From contig JBAGRP010000001.1 of the NCBI GenBank assembly GCA_036924855.1, forward strand, positions 4,836,001 to 4,900,000: a DNA stretch of 64,000 nt, written 5' to 3'. The notes beneath the pieces are model-generated. The model made no database searches. It had not been told where the DNA came from and was given only the letters and a program-made list of their open reading frames with translations. Positions 51,174 to 61,875 of this stretch are shown here, piece after piece (position 1 is the stretch's first letter; every line of letters starts with the position of its first letter). Source of the stretch: Nitrobacteraceae bacterium AZCC 2146 (GTDB lineage Bacteria > Pseudomonadota > Alphaproteobacteria > Rhizobiales > Xanthobacteraceae). Position numbers and translations under genes: made by a program.

Positions 51174-51764
51174 ATGAGTGCGCACGAAAGCATGGAGCAC
51201 GCAGAGCATGCCGAGCATGCTTCCGGGTCTAACAAGAAGATCGCCCTGCTGATTGCGGTAATCGCATTGTGCCTGGCGCTGTCGGAGACGCTCGGCAAGG
51301 GCGCGCAGACCGAATCGATCAGCAAGAATGTCGAATCGTCCAACCTGTGGGCTTTCTTCCAGGCCAAGAGCATTCGTCGCACGGTGGTGCAGGCGACCTC
51401 GGACCAGGCCCGGCTGAGTCTCGGCCTGATGGGGGATGAGGCCGCCAAGGCGGCGCTCTCCAAGCAGATCGACGAGTGGAAGAAGACCGCGGATCGCTAC
51501 CGTTCCGAGCCCGAAACCGGCGAAGGCTCTGAGCAGCTCGCCGAGCGCGCCAAGCATGCCGAGCACGAGCGCGATCTCGCGATGGCGCGCTATCATCACT
51601 ACGAAGTGGCATCGGCCGCCTTCCAGATCGGCATCGTGCTGGCGTCGGCGACGATCATCACCGGCATGATCGCGCTGGCCTGGGTGTCTGGATTTCTGGC
51701 GCTGGCCGGCATCGCCTTCACCATGATCGGCCTGTTCGCCCCGCACGCCGTGCATCTGATGTGA
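51174..51764 (+). CDS. DUF4337 membrane protein
   Basis: The 196-residue protein has an N-terminal His/Glu/Ala repeat (EHAEHAEHA), a membrane span at about 23-41 (IALLIAVIALCLALSETLG), a helical soluble part (about 50-140, with a KTADRYRSEPETGEGSEQLA linker) and two membrane spans near the C-terminus (about 147-190). This layout is that of the DUF4337 family; no function is known. ATG 51174 has GGGGGAA upstream; an 11-residue longer frame is less likely. Confidence 0.85.
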   Translation: MSAHESMEHAEHAEHASGSNKKIALLIAVIALCLALSETLGKGAQTESISKNVESSNLWAFFQAKSIRRTVVQATSDQARLSLGLMGDEAAKAALSKQIDEWKKTADRYRSEPETGEGSEQLAERAKHAEHERDLAMARYHHYEVASAAFQIGIVLASATIITGMIALAWVSGFLALAGIAFTMIGLFAPHAVHLM

Positions 51765-51796
51765 CGGCCTGAGTTCAGGCGCACAGACTGTGCAAT

Positions 51797-51946
51797 TGTC
51801 ATTCCGGCATGCACTTCAGACGGCGAAGCCGGCTGGAGTGCAGACCCGGAATCCAGAGATGTTTGATCAGCTCGAGATTCCGGGCTCGCTCGCAGCTATC
51901 GCTGCTTCCGCCCTCAGGCGCGCCAATTGGCGCGCCGGGGAATGAC
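51797..51946. repeat. Dispersed palindromic repeat, family A
   Basis: Starts ttgtcattccgg and ends ccggggaatgac, with cggaatccag and gagattccgggctcgctcgc inside. It lies between the convergent DUF4337 and hydrolase genes. Confidence 0.75.
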
Positions 51947-51960
51947 GACGTGAAGTGCTT

Positions 51961-52863
51961 TTACGCCGCCGCCTTCTGGCACAGCTCGATCACCGCCTGC
52001 GCAAATTCCCGCGGCGATTCCTGCGGCGCGTTGTGGCCGACGCCGGGCAGTACGCGGCGCTCATAGTCTGCGGTGAAATACTGGCCGTGGGTTTCCGAGC
52101 CGCGCACGGGCGTCACACCGTCATCGGCGCCGTGCAGAACAATTGTCGGCACGTCGATCTTCGGCTGCGCCGCCAGTTGCGTCTCCCAGAACAGATAGTT
52201 GGGATCGCCGGGCACGCTGCCGGTGCGGTGCATGTAGGAGTGGATCACGACGTCGACGAAGTCATCATTGTCGAACGCCAGCGCCGAACGCGCGAAGGTG
52301 GCGTCATCGAACGCCCAGCTCGGCGACCACATCTTCCACAGCAGCTTCGCAAGCGCGGCGCGACTCTGTGTCAGGCCGTTGCGGCCGCGTTCGGTGTGGA
52401 AATAGTACTGATACCATTGCCGCGCTTCCTGCTCGGGATCGACAGGCTTGGTGGCTTTCGTCAGGTCCTGGATGTTGTAGCCGGTACAGCTGACGAGGCC
52501 ATGCACGCGCTCCGGCCACAGCGCTGCAACAATGCAGGCAGCGCGGCCGCCCCAGTCATAGCCGGCGACAACGGCCTTTTTGATGCGCAGCGCATCCATC
52601 AGCTCCAGCAGGTCATATCCGAGCGCGGCTTGCTGGCCGGAGCGCATCGTCGCGTCCGACAAAAACTGCGTCGGGCCATAGCCGCGCAGATACGGCACGA
52701 TGGTGCGGAAGCCGGCGGCATTGATGATGGCCACCGCATCGTCGTAGCCGCGGATGTCGTAGGGAAAGCCGTGCAGCAGCAGAACAGGGAGACCGCCGTC
52801 GGGGCCGCTGTGCTCATAGGCGACATCGAGAAGCGAAGTCCGCACATGCGCCAGCTCTGCCAA
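51961..52863 (-). CDS. Alpha/beta hydrolase, epoxide-hydrolase-like
   Basis: The 300-residue protein has the oxyanion HGFPYDIRGYDDAV, the nucleophile elbow VAGYDWGGRAACIVA with Asp (not Ser) as nucleophile, and the late acid/base LHGADDGVTPV and PGVGHNAPQESP. An Asp nucleophile fits epoxide hydrolases or haloalkane dehalogenases. The cap domain holds many Tyr/Trp (QWYQYYFHTERG). The substrate is unknown. There is no signal peptide. Confidence 0.82.
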   Translation of the reverse strand: MAELAHVRTSLLDVAYEHSGPDGGLPVLLLHGFPYDIRGYDDAVAIINAAGFRTIVPYLRGYGPTQFLSDATMRSGQQAALGYDLLELMDALRIKKAVVAGYDWGGRAACIVAALWPERVHGLVSCTGYNIQDLTKATKPVDPEQEARQWYQYYFHTERGRNGLTQSRAALAKLLWKMWSPSWAFDDATFARSALAFDNDDFVDVVIHSYMHRTGSVPGDPNYLFWETQLAAQPKIDVPTIVLHGADDGVTPVRGSETHGQYFTADYERRVLPGVGHNAPQESPREFAQAVIELCQKAAA

Positions 52864-52882
52864 GATGATCTCCCGAAAATTC

Positions 52883-53419
52883 CTACCGCGCCGAATGGGC
52901 GCGGCGGCGCATCCGCTGGATGATCCTGAGCCAGCGCGACGATGAGTTGGAGCGGAACACAGACGTCATCGACTTGATCTGCGCGATGATCGGCGCCACC
53001 AGCTCGCTGGCGCGATGGCGGATGTCGAGAATGAACTCGTAGATTTTTCGGAACCAGCCCATCTGCAGCAATTTCGGCCGCGTCACGTCGAAGATGAACG
53101 CCGCCACGCCGACGCCGAGAAATTTGCTGAACACGATCAGCGTCAGCGCGCCGATCCAGTATTGGTGCATCAGCAGCCATGCGCCGGCGAGCTTCAGCGG
53201 AAACAACAGAATCGCCGGCACGATGAACACGACCAGCGTCAGCGCCGGCGACAGCCGCTCGACCCGCTGCGCCAGCCAGAGCTTGAACGCGCGCAGCGGT
53301 ATCAGCGCGACGACGCGCGCCACGACCGGCTCTAGGTGATCCCACAGCCACGCCTCGATCAGAAAGATCAGCGCGAGCAGAATCCACAGCGGCTGTAGCG
53401 CGCGGCGCATCATCAGCAT
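52883..53419 (-). CDS. Conserved membrane protein of unknown function
   Basis: The 178-residue protein has membrane segments at about 8-25 (LWILLALIFLIEAWLW), 54-75 (LTLVVFIVPAILLFPLKLAGA) and 80-103 (WIGALTLIVFSKFLGVGVAAF), then a basic helical tail ending RRRAHSAR. ATG 53419 (with a second ATG nearby) follows AAGGGA; a longer frame of 22 residues is less likely. I recognise no characterised family. It lies 34 bp downstream of lpdA on the same strand and may belong to that transcription unit. Confidence 0.7.
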   Translation of the reverse strand: MLMMRRALQPLWILLALIFLIEAWLWDHLEPVVARVVALIPLRAFKLWLAQRVERLSPALTLVVFIVPAILLFPLKLAGAWLLMHQYWIGALTLIVFSKFLGVGVAAFIFDVTRPKLLQMGWFRKIYEFILDIRHRASELVAPIIAQIKSMTSVFRSNSSSRWLRIIQRMRRRAHSAR

Positions 53420-53453
53420 TCGTCCCTTGGCCGGCATCCGCGCCGGCTGTGGC

Positions 53454-54857
53454 TCACATATGGATAGCGCGCTTGGCCACCGCAAATGCGGCTTCCTTGA
53501 CCGCCTCGGAGCGCGTCGGATGGGCGTGGCAGGTGCGCGCCAGATCTTCCGCCGAGCCGCCGAATTCCATCAGCACGCAGGCTTCGTGGATCATTTCGCC
53601 GACCTCGCGGCCGATCATGTGCACGCCGAGCACGCGATCGGTCTTCGCATCTGCGATAATCTTTACGAAGCCCTCAGTGGTCTGGTTGACCTTGGAGCGG
53701 CCATTGGCGGTGAACGGGAATTTGCCGACGGTGTAGGCGATGCCGGCTTCCTTCAGCTCTTCCTCGGTCTTGCCGACCGCGGCCACTTCCGGCGTGGTGT
53801 AAACGACGCCGGGGATCACGTCGTAGTTCACATGCCCGGCCTGGCCGGCGAGAATTTCCGCGCAGGCGACGCCTTCGTCTTCCGCCTTGTGCGCCAGCAT
53901 CGGGCCGGCGACCACGTCGCCGATGGCGAAGACGCCCGGGACGTTGGTGGAGAAATGCTTGTCGATCTGAACGCGGCCGCGATTGTCGAGCACGACGCCG
54001 GCTTCCTTGAGGCCGAGGGCATCGGTGTAGGGCACGCGACCAATCGACACGAGCACGACGTCGGCTTCGATGGTCTCAACCGCGCCGCCGGCGGCGGGCT
54101 CGACCTGCGCCTTCAGCCGCTTGCCGGAGCTATCGACGCCGGTGACCTTGGCGCCAAGCTTGAACGCAAAGCCCTGCTTTTCCAGAATGCGCTGAAACTG
54201 CTTCGCGACTTCGCCATCCATGCCGGGCAGAATGCGATCGAGGAATTCGACCACGACGACTTCCGTGCCGAGACGGCGCCACACCGAGCCGAGCTCGAGG
54301 CCGATGACGCCGGCGCCGACCACGATCATCTTCTCCGGCACCTTGTCGAGCGACAGCGCTCCGGTGGAGGACACGATGCGCTTCTCGTCGATCTCGACGC
54401 CCTTGAGCTTGGTGACATCGGAGCCGGTGGCGATGACGATGTTCTTCGTCTCCACGATCTGGGCCTTGCCGTCGGCGCCCTTGACCTCGACCTTGCCGGT
54501 ACCGAGCACCTTGCCGGTCCCGAAGATGACATCGATCTTGTTCTTCTTCATCAGGAATTCGACGCCCTTGACGTTGCCGTCGATGCCCTGCTGCTTGAAA
54601 TTCATCATCGCGGGCATGTCGAGTTTCGGGTCGGAGACGCTGATACCCATCTTGGCGAAGGTGTGTCCGGCCTCTTCGAACATTTCCGACGCATACAGCA
54701 GCGCCTTCGACGGCATGCAGCCGATGTTGAGGCAGGTGCCGCCGAGCGTGCTGTTCTTTTCAACGACGGCCACCTTCATGCCGAGCTGCGCCGCGCGGAT
54801 CGCGCAGACGTAGCCGCCGGGACCGGTGCCGATGATAACGAGATCGTAAGTGGCCAT
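53454..54857 (-). CDS. lpdA: Dihydrolipoyl dehydrogenase (E3)
   Basis: The 467-residue flavoprotein reoxidises the lipoamide of 2-oxo-acid dehydrogenases. The FAD motif [19 protein letters not shown], the redox disulfide [20 protein letters not shown], the NAD motif [19 protein letters not shown] and the C-terminal His-Glu pair ([13 protein letters not shown]) are intact. It follows sucB with an SDR gene between; it presumably serves the 2-oxoglutarate complex. Confidence 0.96.
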   Translation of the reverse strand: MATYDLVIIGTGPGGYVCAIRAAQLGMKVAVVEKNSTLGGTCLNIGCMPSKALLYASEMFEEAGHTFAKMGISVSDPKLDMPAMMNFKQQGIDGNVKGVEFLMKKNKIDVIFGTGKVLGTGKVEVKGADGKAQIVETKNIVIATGSDVTKLKGVEIDEKRIVSSTGALSLDKVPEKMIVVGAGVIGLELGSVWRRLGTEVVVVEFLDRILPGMDGEVAKQFQRILEKQGFAFKLGAKVTGVDSSGKRLKAQVEPAAGGAVETIEADVVLVSIGRVPYTDALGLKEAGVVLDNRGRVQIDKHFSTNVPGVFAIGDVVAGPMLAHKAEDEGVACAEILAGQAGHVNYDVIPGVVYTTPEVAAVGKTEEELKEAGIAYTVGKFPFTANGRSKVNQTTEGFVKIIADAKTDRVLGVHMIGREVGEMIHEACVLMEFGGSAEDLARTCHAHPTRSEAVKEAAFAVAKRAIHM

Positions 54858-54899
54858 GATGAAGTCCTGTGTCTTCAGATGATATGGGGTGTCGTGGCG

Positions 54900-55646
54900 C
54901 TAGCGGCCACCGGACACGTCGAGAATGGCTGAGGTGATGTAGGAAGCCTCGTCGGACAGCAGCCAGACGATGGCATTGGCGATTTCGTCGGCAGTGCCGA
55001 CGCGCTTCATCGGCACGTTGGCGCTGAGCCGGTGGGCGCGATCGGGATCGCCGCCACTGGCGTGAATGTCGGTATCGATCAGGCCCGGCCGGATTGCGGC
55101 GACACGGATGCCTTCGGCTGCGACTTCATGTCCCAATCCTATGGTGAAGGAATCGATCGCGCCCTTCGACGCCGCGTAATCGACATAAGTATTCGGCGAG
55201 CCGAGCTTAGCGGCAACCGATGACAGGTTGACGATCACGCCACCCTTGCCGCCATGCCGCGTCGACATCCGTTTCACCGCCTCGCGGGCGCACAAAATGC
55301 TGCCGGTGACATTGACCGCCATCATCCGCGCGATGCGTTCGGCCGACATGTCCTCGACGCGCAAGGTGGGGCCGACGATGCCGGCATTGTTGACCAGCGC
55401 GCCGAGCGGACCTAATTCATCGGCAGCCTTGAACAGCGCGAGAATGTCGGCTTCGTCGCCGACGTCGCATTTCACGGCGATCGCCTTGCCGTTGGTGGAT
55501 TCGATGCTGGCGACGACTTCCTGCGCGGCCGCAGCGTTGCTGGCATAGCCGATGCAGACCTTGAAGCCGCGCGCCGCCGCCGCAATGGCCGTGGCGCGGC
55601 CGATGCCGCGGCTGCCGCCGGTGACGATCACAACGCTGTTGGTCAT
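54900..55646 (-). CDS. SDR-family oxidoreductase
   Basis: The 248-residue classical short-chain dehydrogenase has the cofactor motif TGGSRGIGRATAIAAA, NNAGIVGP, the catalytic Ser in VNLSSVAAKLG and Tyr-x3-Lys in YVDYAASKGA. Its substrate is unknown; it resembles 3-oxoacyl reductases and glucose dehydrogenases. It lies between sucB and lpdA on the same strand, with a palindromic repeat upstream, so it may be an insertion into the cluster rather than a functional partner. Confidence 0.9.
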   Translation of the reverse strand: MTNSVVIVTGGSRGIGRATAIAAAARGFKVCIGYASNAAAAQEVVASIESTNGKAIAVKCDVGDEADILALFKAADELGPLGALVNNAGIVGPTLRVEDMSAERIARMMAVNVTGSILCAREAVKRMSTRHGGKGGVIVNLSSVAAKLGSPNTYVDYAASKGAIDSFTIGLGHEVAAEGIRVAAIRPGLIDTDIHASGGDPDRAHRLSANVPMKRVGTADEIANAIVWLLSDEASYITSAILDVSGGR

Positions 55647-55667
55647 ATCGGGATCCTACCTAGTGTC

Positions 55668-55779
55668 GTCATTCCGGGGGCGCGCGCTTCTTGCGTGAGC
55701 GAGCCCGGAATCCATAATCGCCGCAGGGCGTATGGATTCCGGGCCTGCGCCTTGAAGAATGGCGCATCCCGGAATGACA
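55668..55779. repeat. Dispersed palindromic repeat, family A
   Basis: Starts gtcattccgggggcgcgc and ends cccggaatgac, with cggaatcca and tggattccgggcctgcgcc inside. It lies between the sucB stop and the SDR start, within a same-strand run. Confidence 0.7.
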
Positions 55780-55790
55780 GCAATCGATTT

Positions 55791-57044
<1,254 letters not shown>

Positions 57045-57120
57045 GGTCTGTTTCCTCTTGCGGCCTGACGGCCCGCTTGGCCGTCCACGCCTAAAATCCT
57101 GGAGAAGATGGGGGGCACAA

Positions 57121-57144
57121 ATGCCCCGCGCTGGCGCGGGGCAT
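57121..57144. other. Perfect hairpin in the sucA-sucB spacer
   Basis: ATGCCCCGCG-ctgg-CGCGGGGCAT (10 pairs) lies 18 bases after the sucA stop codon. There is only a short T stretch on the sucA strand side (CATTTGTG), so it is more likely an attenuator or RNA-stability element than a full terminator. Confidence 0.75.
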
Positions 57145-57161
57145 CGTGACTGTGGTGGGTG

Positions 57162-60119
57162 TTAGCTCAGCGCCTCGTCGAGGAAGGCCTTGAGCTGGGC
57201 GAGATGCTTCGACATCAGGCCGGTGGCAGTGGCCGCCGAGGCCGCGCGTCCGGCGTAGCGCGGGCGCTTGTGGGTGGCGTTGATCTGGTTGAGAACCCAT
57301 TCGAGATAGGGCTCGATGAAGTGCCACGCGCCCATGTTGCGCGGCTCTTCCTGACACCACACGAATTCGGCGCCCTTGAAGCGGCCGAGCTCCTGCACCA
57401 GCGCCTTCAGCGGCACCGGATAGAGCTGCTCGACGCGCAGCAGGTAGATGTCGTCGATGCCGCGCTTCTCGCGCTCCTCGTAGAGATCGTAATAGACCTT
57501 GCCGGAGCACAGCACGACGCGACGGATTTTTGCGTTGGGCACCAGCTTGATCTTTTCGTCCGGCAGCTTCTCCGCATCATCGTACAGGATGCGGTGGAAG
57601 GTGGTGCCGTCGCCGAGTTCGTCGAGCCTGGAAACCGCGCGCTTGTGGCGCAGCAGCGACTTCGGCGTCATCAGGATCAGCGGCTTGCGAATCTCCCGCT
57701 TGAGCTGGCGGCGCAGCACATGGAAGAAATTCGCCGGGGTGGTGGCGTAGACCACCTGCATGTTGTCTTCCGCCGACATCTGCAGGAAGCGCTCGAGGCG
57801 TGCGGAGGAATGCTCCGGTCCCTGGCCCTCATAGCCATGCGGCAGCATGCAGACCAGGCCGGACATGCGCAGCCACTTGCGTTCGCCCGACGAGATGAAC
57901 TGGTCGAACAGCACCTGCGCGCCATTGGCGAAGTCGCCGAACTGCGCTTCCCAGATGGTCAGTGCATTCGGCTCGGCCAGCGAATAGCCGTACTCGAATC
58001 CGAGCACCGCTTCTTCCGACAGCAGCGAGTTGATGACTTCGTAATGGCCCTGGCCGGCGCCGATATGGTTGAACGGCGTGTAGCGGCTCTCGTCTTCCTG
58101 GTCGAACAGCACCGAATGGCGCTGCGAGAAGGTGCCGCGCTCGCTGTCCTGACCGGACAGGCGGACGTGGTGACCTTCCTCCATCAGGGTGCAGAACGCC
58201 AAGGCTTCGCCGGTCGCCCAGTCGATGCCGATGCCGCTGTCGATCGCCTTGGCGCGGGTGTCGAGATAGCGCTGCACGGTGCGATGAACCCGGAAGCCAT
58301 CGGGCACCTTGGTAATCTTGCTGCCGATCTCGCGCAATGTCTTGACATCGACGCCGGTGATGCCGCGGCGCGGATCCTCTTCCTGGTCGGCGGACTTGAA
58401 GCCCGCCCACTTGCCGTCGAGCCAGTCGGCCTTGTTCGGCTTGTAGCCGGCACCGGCTTCCAGTTCGGCATCGAGCCGCGTACGCCAGTCGGCCTTGGCC
58501 TTGTCGAACTCGCCTTCGGTCATGACACCGTCGGCGATCAGGCGCTTGGCGTAGATGTCCAGCGTCGAAAGATGCGCGCCAATTTTCTTGTACATCACCG
58601 GCTGGGTGAACGCGGGCTCGTCGCCTTCGTTGTGGCCGTGGCGCCGATAGCAGAACATGTCGATGACGACAGGCTTGTGGAATTTCTGCCGGAATTCGAT
58701 GGCGATCTTGGCCGCGAACACCACGGCTTCCGGATCGTCGCCGTTGACGTGGAAAATCGGCGCATCGATCATCTTCGCGACGTCGGACGGATACGGCGAC
58801 GAACGCGAATAGCGCGGATAGGTGGTGAAGCCGATCTGGTTGTTGACGATGAAGTGGATCGAACCGCCGGTGCGGTATCCCTTCAGGTCAGACAACGCGA
58901 AGCATTCAGCGACTACGCCCTGGCCGGCGAAAGCCGCGTCGCCATGCATCAGCAGCGGCAGCACCGAAATGCGGTCGTCCGGCGGATCGCCGTTCTGATC
59001 CTGCTTGGCGCGGACCTTGCCGAGCACCACGGGATCGACGATCTCGAGATGCGACGGGTTGGCGGTCAGCGACAGATGGATCTTGTTGTTGTCGAACTCG
59101 CGGTCGGACGATGCGCCGAGATGATACTTGACGTCGCCGGAGCCTTCGACTTCGTCGGGATTGGCGGAGCCGCCCTTGAATTCATGGAACAGGGCGCGGT
59201 GCGGCTTGCCCATCACCTGGGTCAGCACGTTGAGGCGGCCACGATGCGGCATGCCGACCACGATGTCGCGGACGCCGAGACTGCCGCCGCGCTTGATGAT
59301 CTGCTCCAGCGCCGGGATCAGCGACTCACCGCCATCGAGACCGAATCGCTTGGTGCCGGTGAACTTGACGTCGCAGAATTTCTCGAAGCCATCGGCCTCG
59401 ACCAGCTTCATCAGGATGGCGCGGCGGCCTTCCCGGGTGAAGCTGATTTCCTTGTCCGGACCTTCGATGCGCTCCTGGATCCAGGCCTTCTGCGCACGGT
59501 TGGAAATGTGCATGAACTCGACGCCGAGCGTCTGGCAGTAGGTGCGCTGGCAGATCGCCACGATCTCGCGCAGCGTGCCGTATTCGAGGCCGAGCACATG
59601 GTCGAGGAAGATCTTGCGGTCGTAGTCGGCGTCGACGAAGCCATAGGAGCGCGGATCGAGTTCCTCGTGATCCTTCTGGCCTTCAATGCCCAGCGGATCG
59701 AGATTGGCGTGGAAATGACCACGCATCCGGAAGGCGCGGATCAGCATCAGCGCACGTACCGAATCGCGGGTCGCCTGGTTGATGTCGCCGGTGGCTACTT
59801 CGGCACCGGGCTTCTGCGCCTTGGCGGCGAGCTTGGCGCCCACCACTTTTTCGACCTGCGCCCAGTTGCCGTCGAGCGCGGAGGTGAGATCATCGCTGGG
59901 CGTCAGCGGCCAATTGGTCTTTTCCCAGGACGGGCCTTCGGCGTTCTTCTGAACGTCGCCGGGCGAGTCCTTCAGGCTCTTGAAAAACTCCTGCCACTCG
60001 GGGTCCACCGAGGAGGAGTCTTTTTCGTAACGGGCGTAGAGTTCGTCGATGTAAGTGGCATTTGCGCCCTGCAGAAACGAAGAGAGGGCAAAAGCGGCAT
60101 TCGCGTCCTGGCGAGACAT
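57162..60119 (-). CDS. sucA: 2-oxoglutarate dehydrogenase E1
   Basis: The 985-residue thiamine-diphosphate enzyme decarboxylates 2-oxoglutarate in the TCA cycle. It has the OdhA N-terminal helix (FLQGANATYIDELYARYEKD), the ThDP motif VVGMPHRGRLNVLTQVMGKP, HLGASSDREFDNNKIHLSLT and, in the transketolase domain, LMEEGHHVRLSGQDSERGTF and MLPHGYEGQGPEHSSARLE. It is the first gene of the sucA-sucB-(SDR)-lpdA cluster. ATG 60119 is the conserved start. Confidence 0.97.
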   Translation of the reverse strand: MSRQDANAAFALSSFLQGANATYIDELYARYEKDSSSVDPEWQEFFKSLKDSPGDVQKNAEGPSWEKTNWPLTPSDDLTSALDGNWAQVEKVVGAKLAAKAQKPGAEVATGDINQATRDSVRALMLIRAFRMRGHFHANLDPLGIEGQKDHEELDPRSYGFVDADYDRKIFLDHVLGLEYGTLREIVAICQRTYCQTLGVEFMHISNRAQKAWIQERIEGPDKEISFTREGRRAILMKLVEADGFEKFCDVKFTGTKRFGLDGGESLIPALEQIIKRGGSLGVRDIVVGMPHRGRLNVLTQVMGKPHRALFHEFKGGSANPDEVEGSGDVKYHLGASSDREFDNNKIHLSLTANPSHLEIVDPVVLGKVRAKQDQNGDPPDDRISVLPLLMHGDAAFAGQGVVAECFALSDLKGYRTGGSIHFIVNNQIGFTTYPRYSRSSPYPSDVAKMIDAPIFHVNGDDPEAVVFAAKIAIEFRQKFHKPVVIDMFCYRRHGHNEGDEPAFTQPVMYKKIGAHLSTLDIYAKRLIADGVMTEGEFDKAKADWRTRLDAELEAGAGYKPNKADWLDGKWAGFKSADQEEDPRRGITGVDVKTLREIGSKITKVPDGFRVHRTVQRYLDTRAKAIDSGIGIDWATGEALAFCTLMEEGHHVRLSGQDSERGTFSQRHSVLFDQEDESRYTPFNHIGAGQGHYEVINSLLSEEAVLGFEYGYSLAEPNALTIWEAQFGDFANGAQVLFDQFISSGERKWLRMSGLVCMLPHGYEGQGPEHSSARLERFLQMSAEDNMQVVYATTPANFFHVLRRQLKREIRKPLILMTPKSLLRHKRAVSRLDELGDGTTFHRILYDDAEKLPDEKIKLVPNAKIRRVVLCSGKVYYDLYEEREKRGIDDIYLLRVEQLYPVPLKALVQELGRFKGAEFVWCQEEPRNMGAWHFIEPYLEWVLNQINATHKRPRYAGRAASAATATGLMSKHLAQLKAFLDEALS

Positions 60120-60241
60120 GATTGCGTCCTGATTTTGGCGTCGCGCGGAAAAATAGGCGAGGAGCCGATCCGATTGTCGAACCAGCCTGATAGCGCGGAC
60201 CTTCTACCCTATTTAGTCTGAATATACGCCCTGAAAAGTGC

Positions 60242-60269
60242 GAAGGATTGAATATTTCGTCAATTCTTC
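60242..60269 (-). terminator. Possible terminator of the tetR gene
   Basis: GAAGAATTGA-cgaaatat-TCAATCCTTC (10 pairs with one G-T) read on the minus strand lies 16 bases after the tetR stop and is followed by a weak CACTTTT. The spacer to sucA also has to hold the sucA promoter. Confidence 0.4.
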
Positions 60270-60284
60270 GTGGGGTGTTTTTAA

Positions 60285-60971
60285 TCAGATAACGCTGAGG
60301 TCTTCCTTGGCAAGCGCTGCAGCGCCGCCTTGAAGCCCGGTGCGCCGGGGTCGCCTCACACGCGGCCCGCAGGCCTCGTCGAGCAGCGCAGCCGCGGCCA
60401 TGCCGGCGGCATCGGCGACAGTCGGATCGCGCGTCACCATGGCTGCAACAATGGCGCCATCCATCAGGATTCCGATCTGGTGCGACAGATATTCAGGCTT
60501 CGCCGCGCCGGCGGCGCGGGCGAGGCCGGCAATATGGGCGAGGACGAAGGACTTGTGCTGCATGGTGATGGCGCGCAATCGGGTCTCGTCCTTGGCGTGT
60601 TCGCCCACCGCATTGATGAAGACGCAGCCGTAATAGCCCTCTTCGCCGAACCACTTCTTTAGCACCGGGAAGATCGAATCGAGCTTTTCACGCGGCGTTC
60701 TGGCCCGTTCGATCGCCGCGATGAACCAGCCGCGCCAGATCCTGCCTTCCGATTCGAGCACGGCTTCGACGAGGTCGCCCTTGGATTTGAAGATCTTGTA
60801 GAGCGTGGTCTTGGCGGTACCGGCTTCGCTGACGATGGCGTCGATGCCGGTGGCATTGATGCCGTTCTTGCAGAACAACCTCGTTGCGGCGTCCATCAGC
60901 CGGTCGCGCGGCGTCACATGCGGGACTCCGGGGATCTGGGTCGCAGCGTCATGCGAGATCACATCGGTCAT
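60285..60971 (-). CDS. TetR-family transcriptional regulator
   Basis: The 228-residue repressor has an N-terminal helix-turn-helix at about residues 22-70 (RDRLMDAATRLFCKNGINAT, GTAKTTLYKIFKSKGDLVEA) and a ligand domain with WFGEEGYYGCVFINAVGEHA. The start at ATG 60971 is the first in frame. It is divergent from the OsmC gene; the spacer contains a perfect 16-bp palindrome that is the likely operator. The ligand is unknown; the Cys in YYGCVF may be relevant to redox sensing, as an inference from OsmC next door. Confidence 0.88.
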   Translation of the reverse strand: MTDVISHDAATQIPGVPHVTPRDRLMDAATRLFCKNGINATGIDAIVSEAGTAKTTLYKIFKSKGDLVEAVLESEGRIWRGWFIAAIERARTPREKLDSIFPVLKKWFGEEGYYGCVFINAVGEHAKDETRLRAITMQHKSFVLAHIAGLARAAGAAKPEYLSHQIGILMDGAIVAAMVTRDPTVADAAGMAAAALLDEACGPRVRRPRRTGLQGGAAALAKEDLSVI

Positions 60972-61162
60972 GTCTTTTCATATGACATGCCGCGCGCGAG
61001 GCGCAAGCGACGATCGGTTCCTGACTAACATTCGAGCGGCAAAACAGCGCTTTGGCGCATTTGGCGGCAATCGGGCTGGCGCTGATTTTGCGGGATGCGG
61101 CTAACATCCTCATAATGTTCGGCTTTCCGAGGCTGGCGGGAATGGCATGCTTTCTGCTAAGC

Positions 61163-61178
61163 TACAGAACGTTCTGTA
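61163..61178. promoter_or_regulatory. Candidate TetR operator (perfect 16-bp palindrome)
   Basis: TACAGAACGTTCTGTA is a perfect inverted repeat 27 bases upstream of the OsmC start codon, in the spacer between the divergent regulator and OsmC genes. Size and symmetry fit a TetR dimer site. A second, weaker inverted repeat (CATGTC…GACATG) overlaps the regulator's own start codon. Confidence 0.7.
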
Positions 61179-61205
61179 TCCGACCATTCCGCAGGGAGAA
61201 AACCA

Positions 61206-61748
61206 ATGACTGCTGTCGCCGCAAAAACCGTCCTGACCGGCTGCCTCGCGCCGATCGACAAAGGCGGGCTCGAGCAGCTGATCGCCAACGGCAAGGCCAA
61301 CCCGAACGTCATCAAGACGCTCAAATGCAAGACGGTGGCCGAGGGCAAATTCCGCCACGCCAACTACATCCGCAACCTGCCGCCCTACATCGTCGACGAA
61401 CCGCCGGCGCTGCTCGGCGACGACACTGCGCCGAATCCGTCGGAAGCCTCCCTGGCTGCGCTCGGCTCCTGCATCGCCGTCGGCCTGCACGCCAACGCCG
61501 TGCATCGTGGCTGGACCGTCAACAGGCTGGAGCTGCAGCTCGAAGGCGACCTCAACATCACCGCGGTGTGGGGCACCGGCGACATCAGCGAGAAGCCGGT
61601 CGGCTTCACCGACGTGCGGATCAAGGTCGACATGGATTGCGAAGGCGTGCCGCAGGCCGAGATCGATGCGCTGATCGATCACGTCAAGAAATGGTCGCCG
61701 GTCGCCAACACCTTTACCCGCCCGGTCAATCTCGAAGTCTCTGCCTGA
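61206..61748 (+). CDS. OsmC-family protein
   Basis: The 180-residue protein has the OsmC fold markers: NPSEASLAALGSCIAVGLHA with the first reactive cysteine and a second conserved-type cysteine in VDMDCEGV, then the C-terminal helix WSPVANTFTRPVNLEV. OsmC/Ohr proteins reduce organic hydroperoxides. This one belongs to the long OsmC-like branch and its substrate is unknown. It is probably repressed by the divergent TetR protein through the palindrome just upstream. Confidence 0.88.
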   Translation: MTAVAAKTVLTGCLAPIDKGGLEQLIANGKANPNVIKTLKCKTVAEGKFRHANYIRNLPPYIVDEPPALLGDDTAPNPSEASLAALGSCIAVGLHANAVHRGWTVNRLELQLEGDLNITAVWGTGDISEKPVGFTDVRIKVDMDCEGVPQAEIDALIDHVKKWSPVANTFTRPVNLEVSA

Positions 61749-61759
61749 CGGATAAACGC

Positions 61760-61843
61760 CGTCATTGCGAGCGCAGCGAAGCAATCCAGTTTTCAGGAAG
61801 CAAGAGCTGGATTGCTTCGTCGCAAGAGCTCCTCGCAATGACG
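61760..61843. repeat. Dispersed palindromic repeat, family B (short)
   Basis: Starts cgtcattgcgag and ends ctcgcaatgacg, with gcaatccag and ctggattgcttcg inside. It lies between the OsmC and acyl-CoA dehydrogenase genes. Confidence 0.75.
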
Positions 61844-61875
61844 AACGGCAGTGCTTCCGTGTCGCGGAGATCAAA

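Noticed and set aside
51174..51240. Histidine repeat of the DUF4337 protein as a metal site
   Set aside because: The EHAEHAEHA pattern is short and typical of the family's low-complexity start; not enough for a claim.
57159..60221. Open frame of 1020 codons on the plus strand
   Set aside because: It is the exact antisense of sucA, which has every expected motif.
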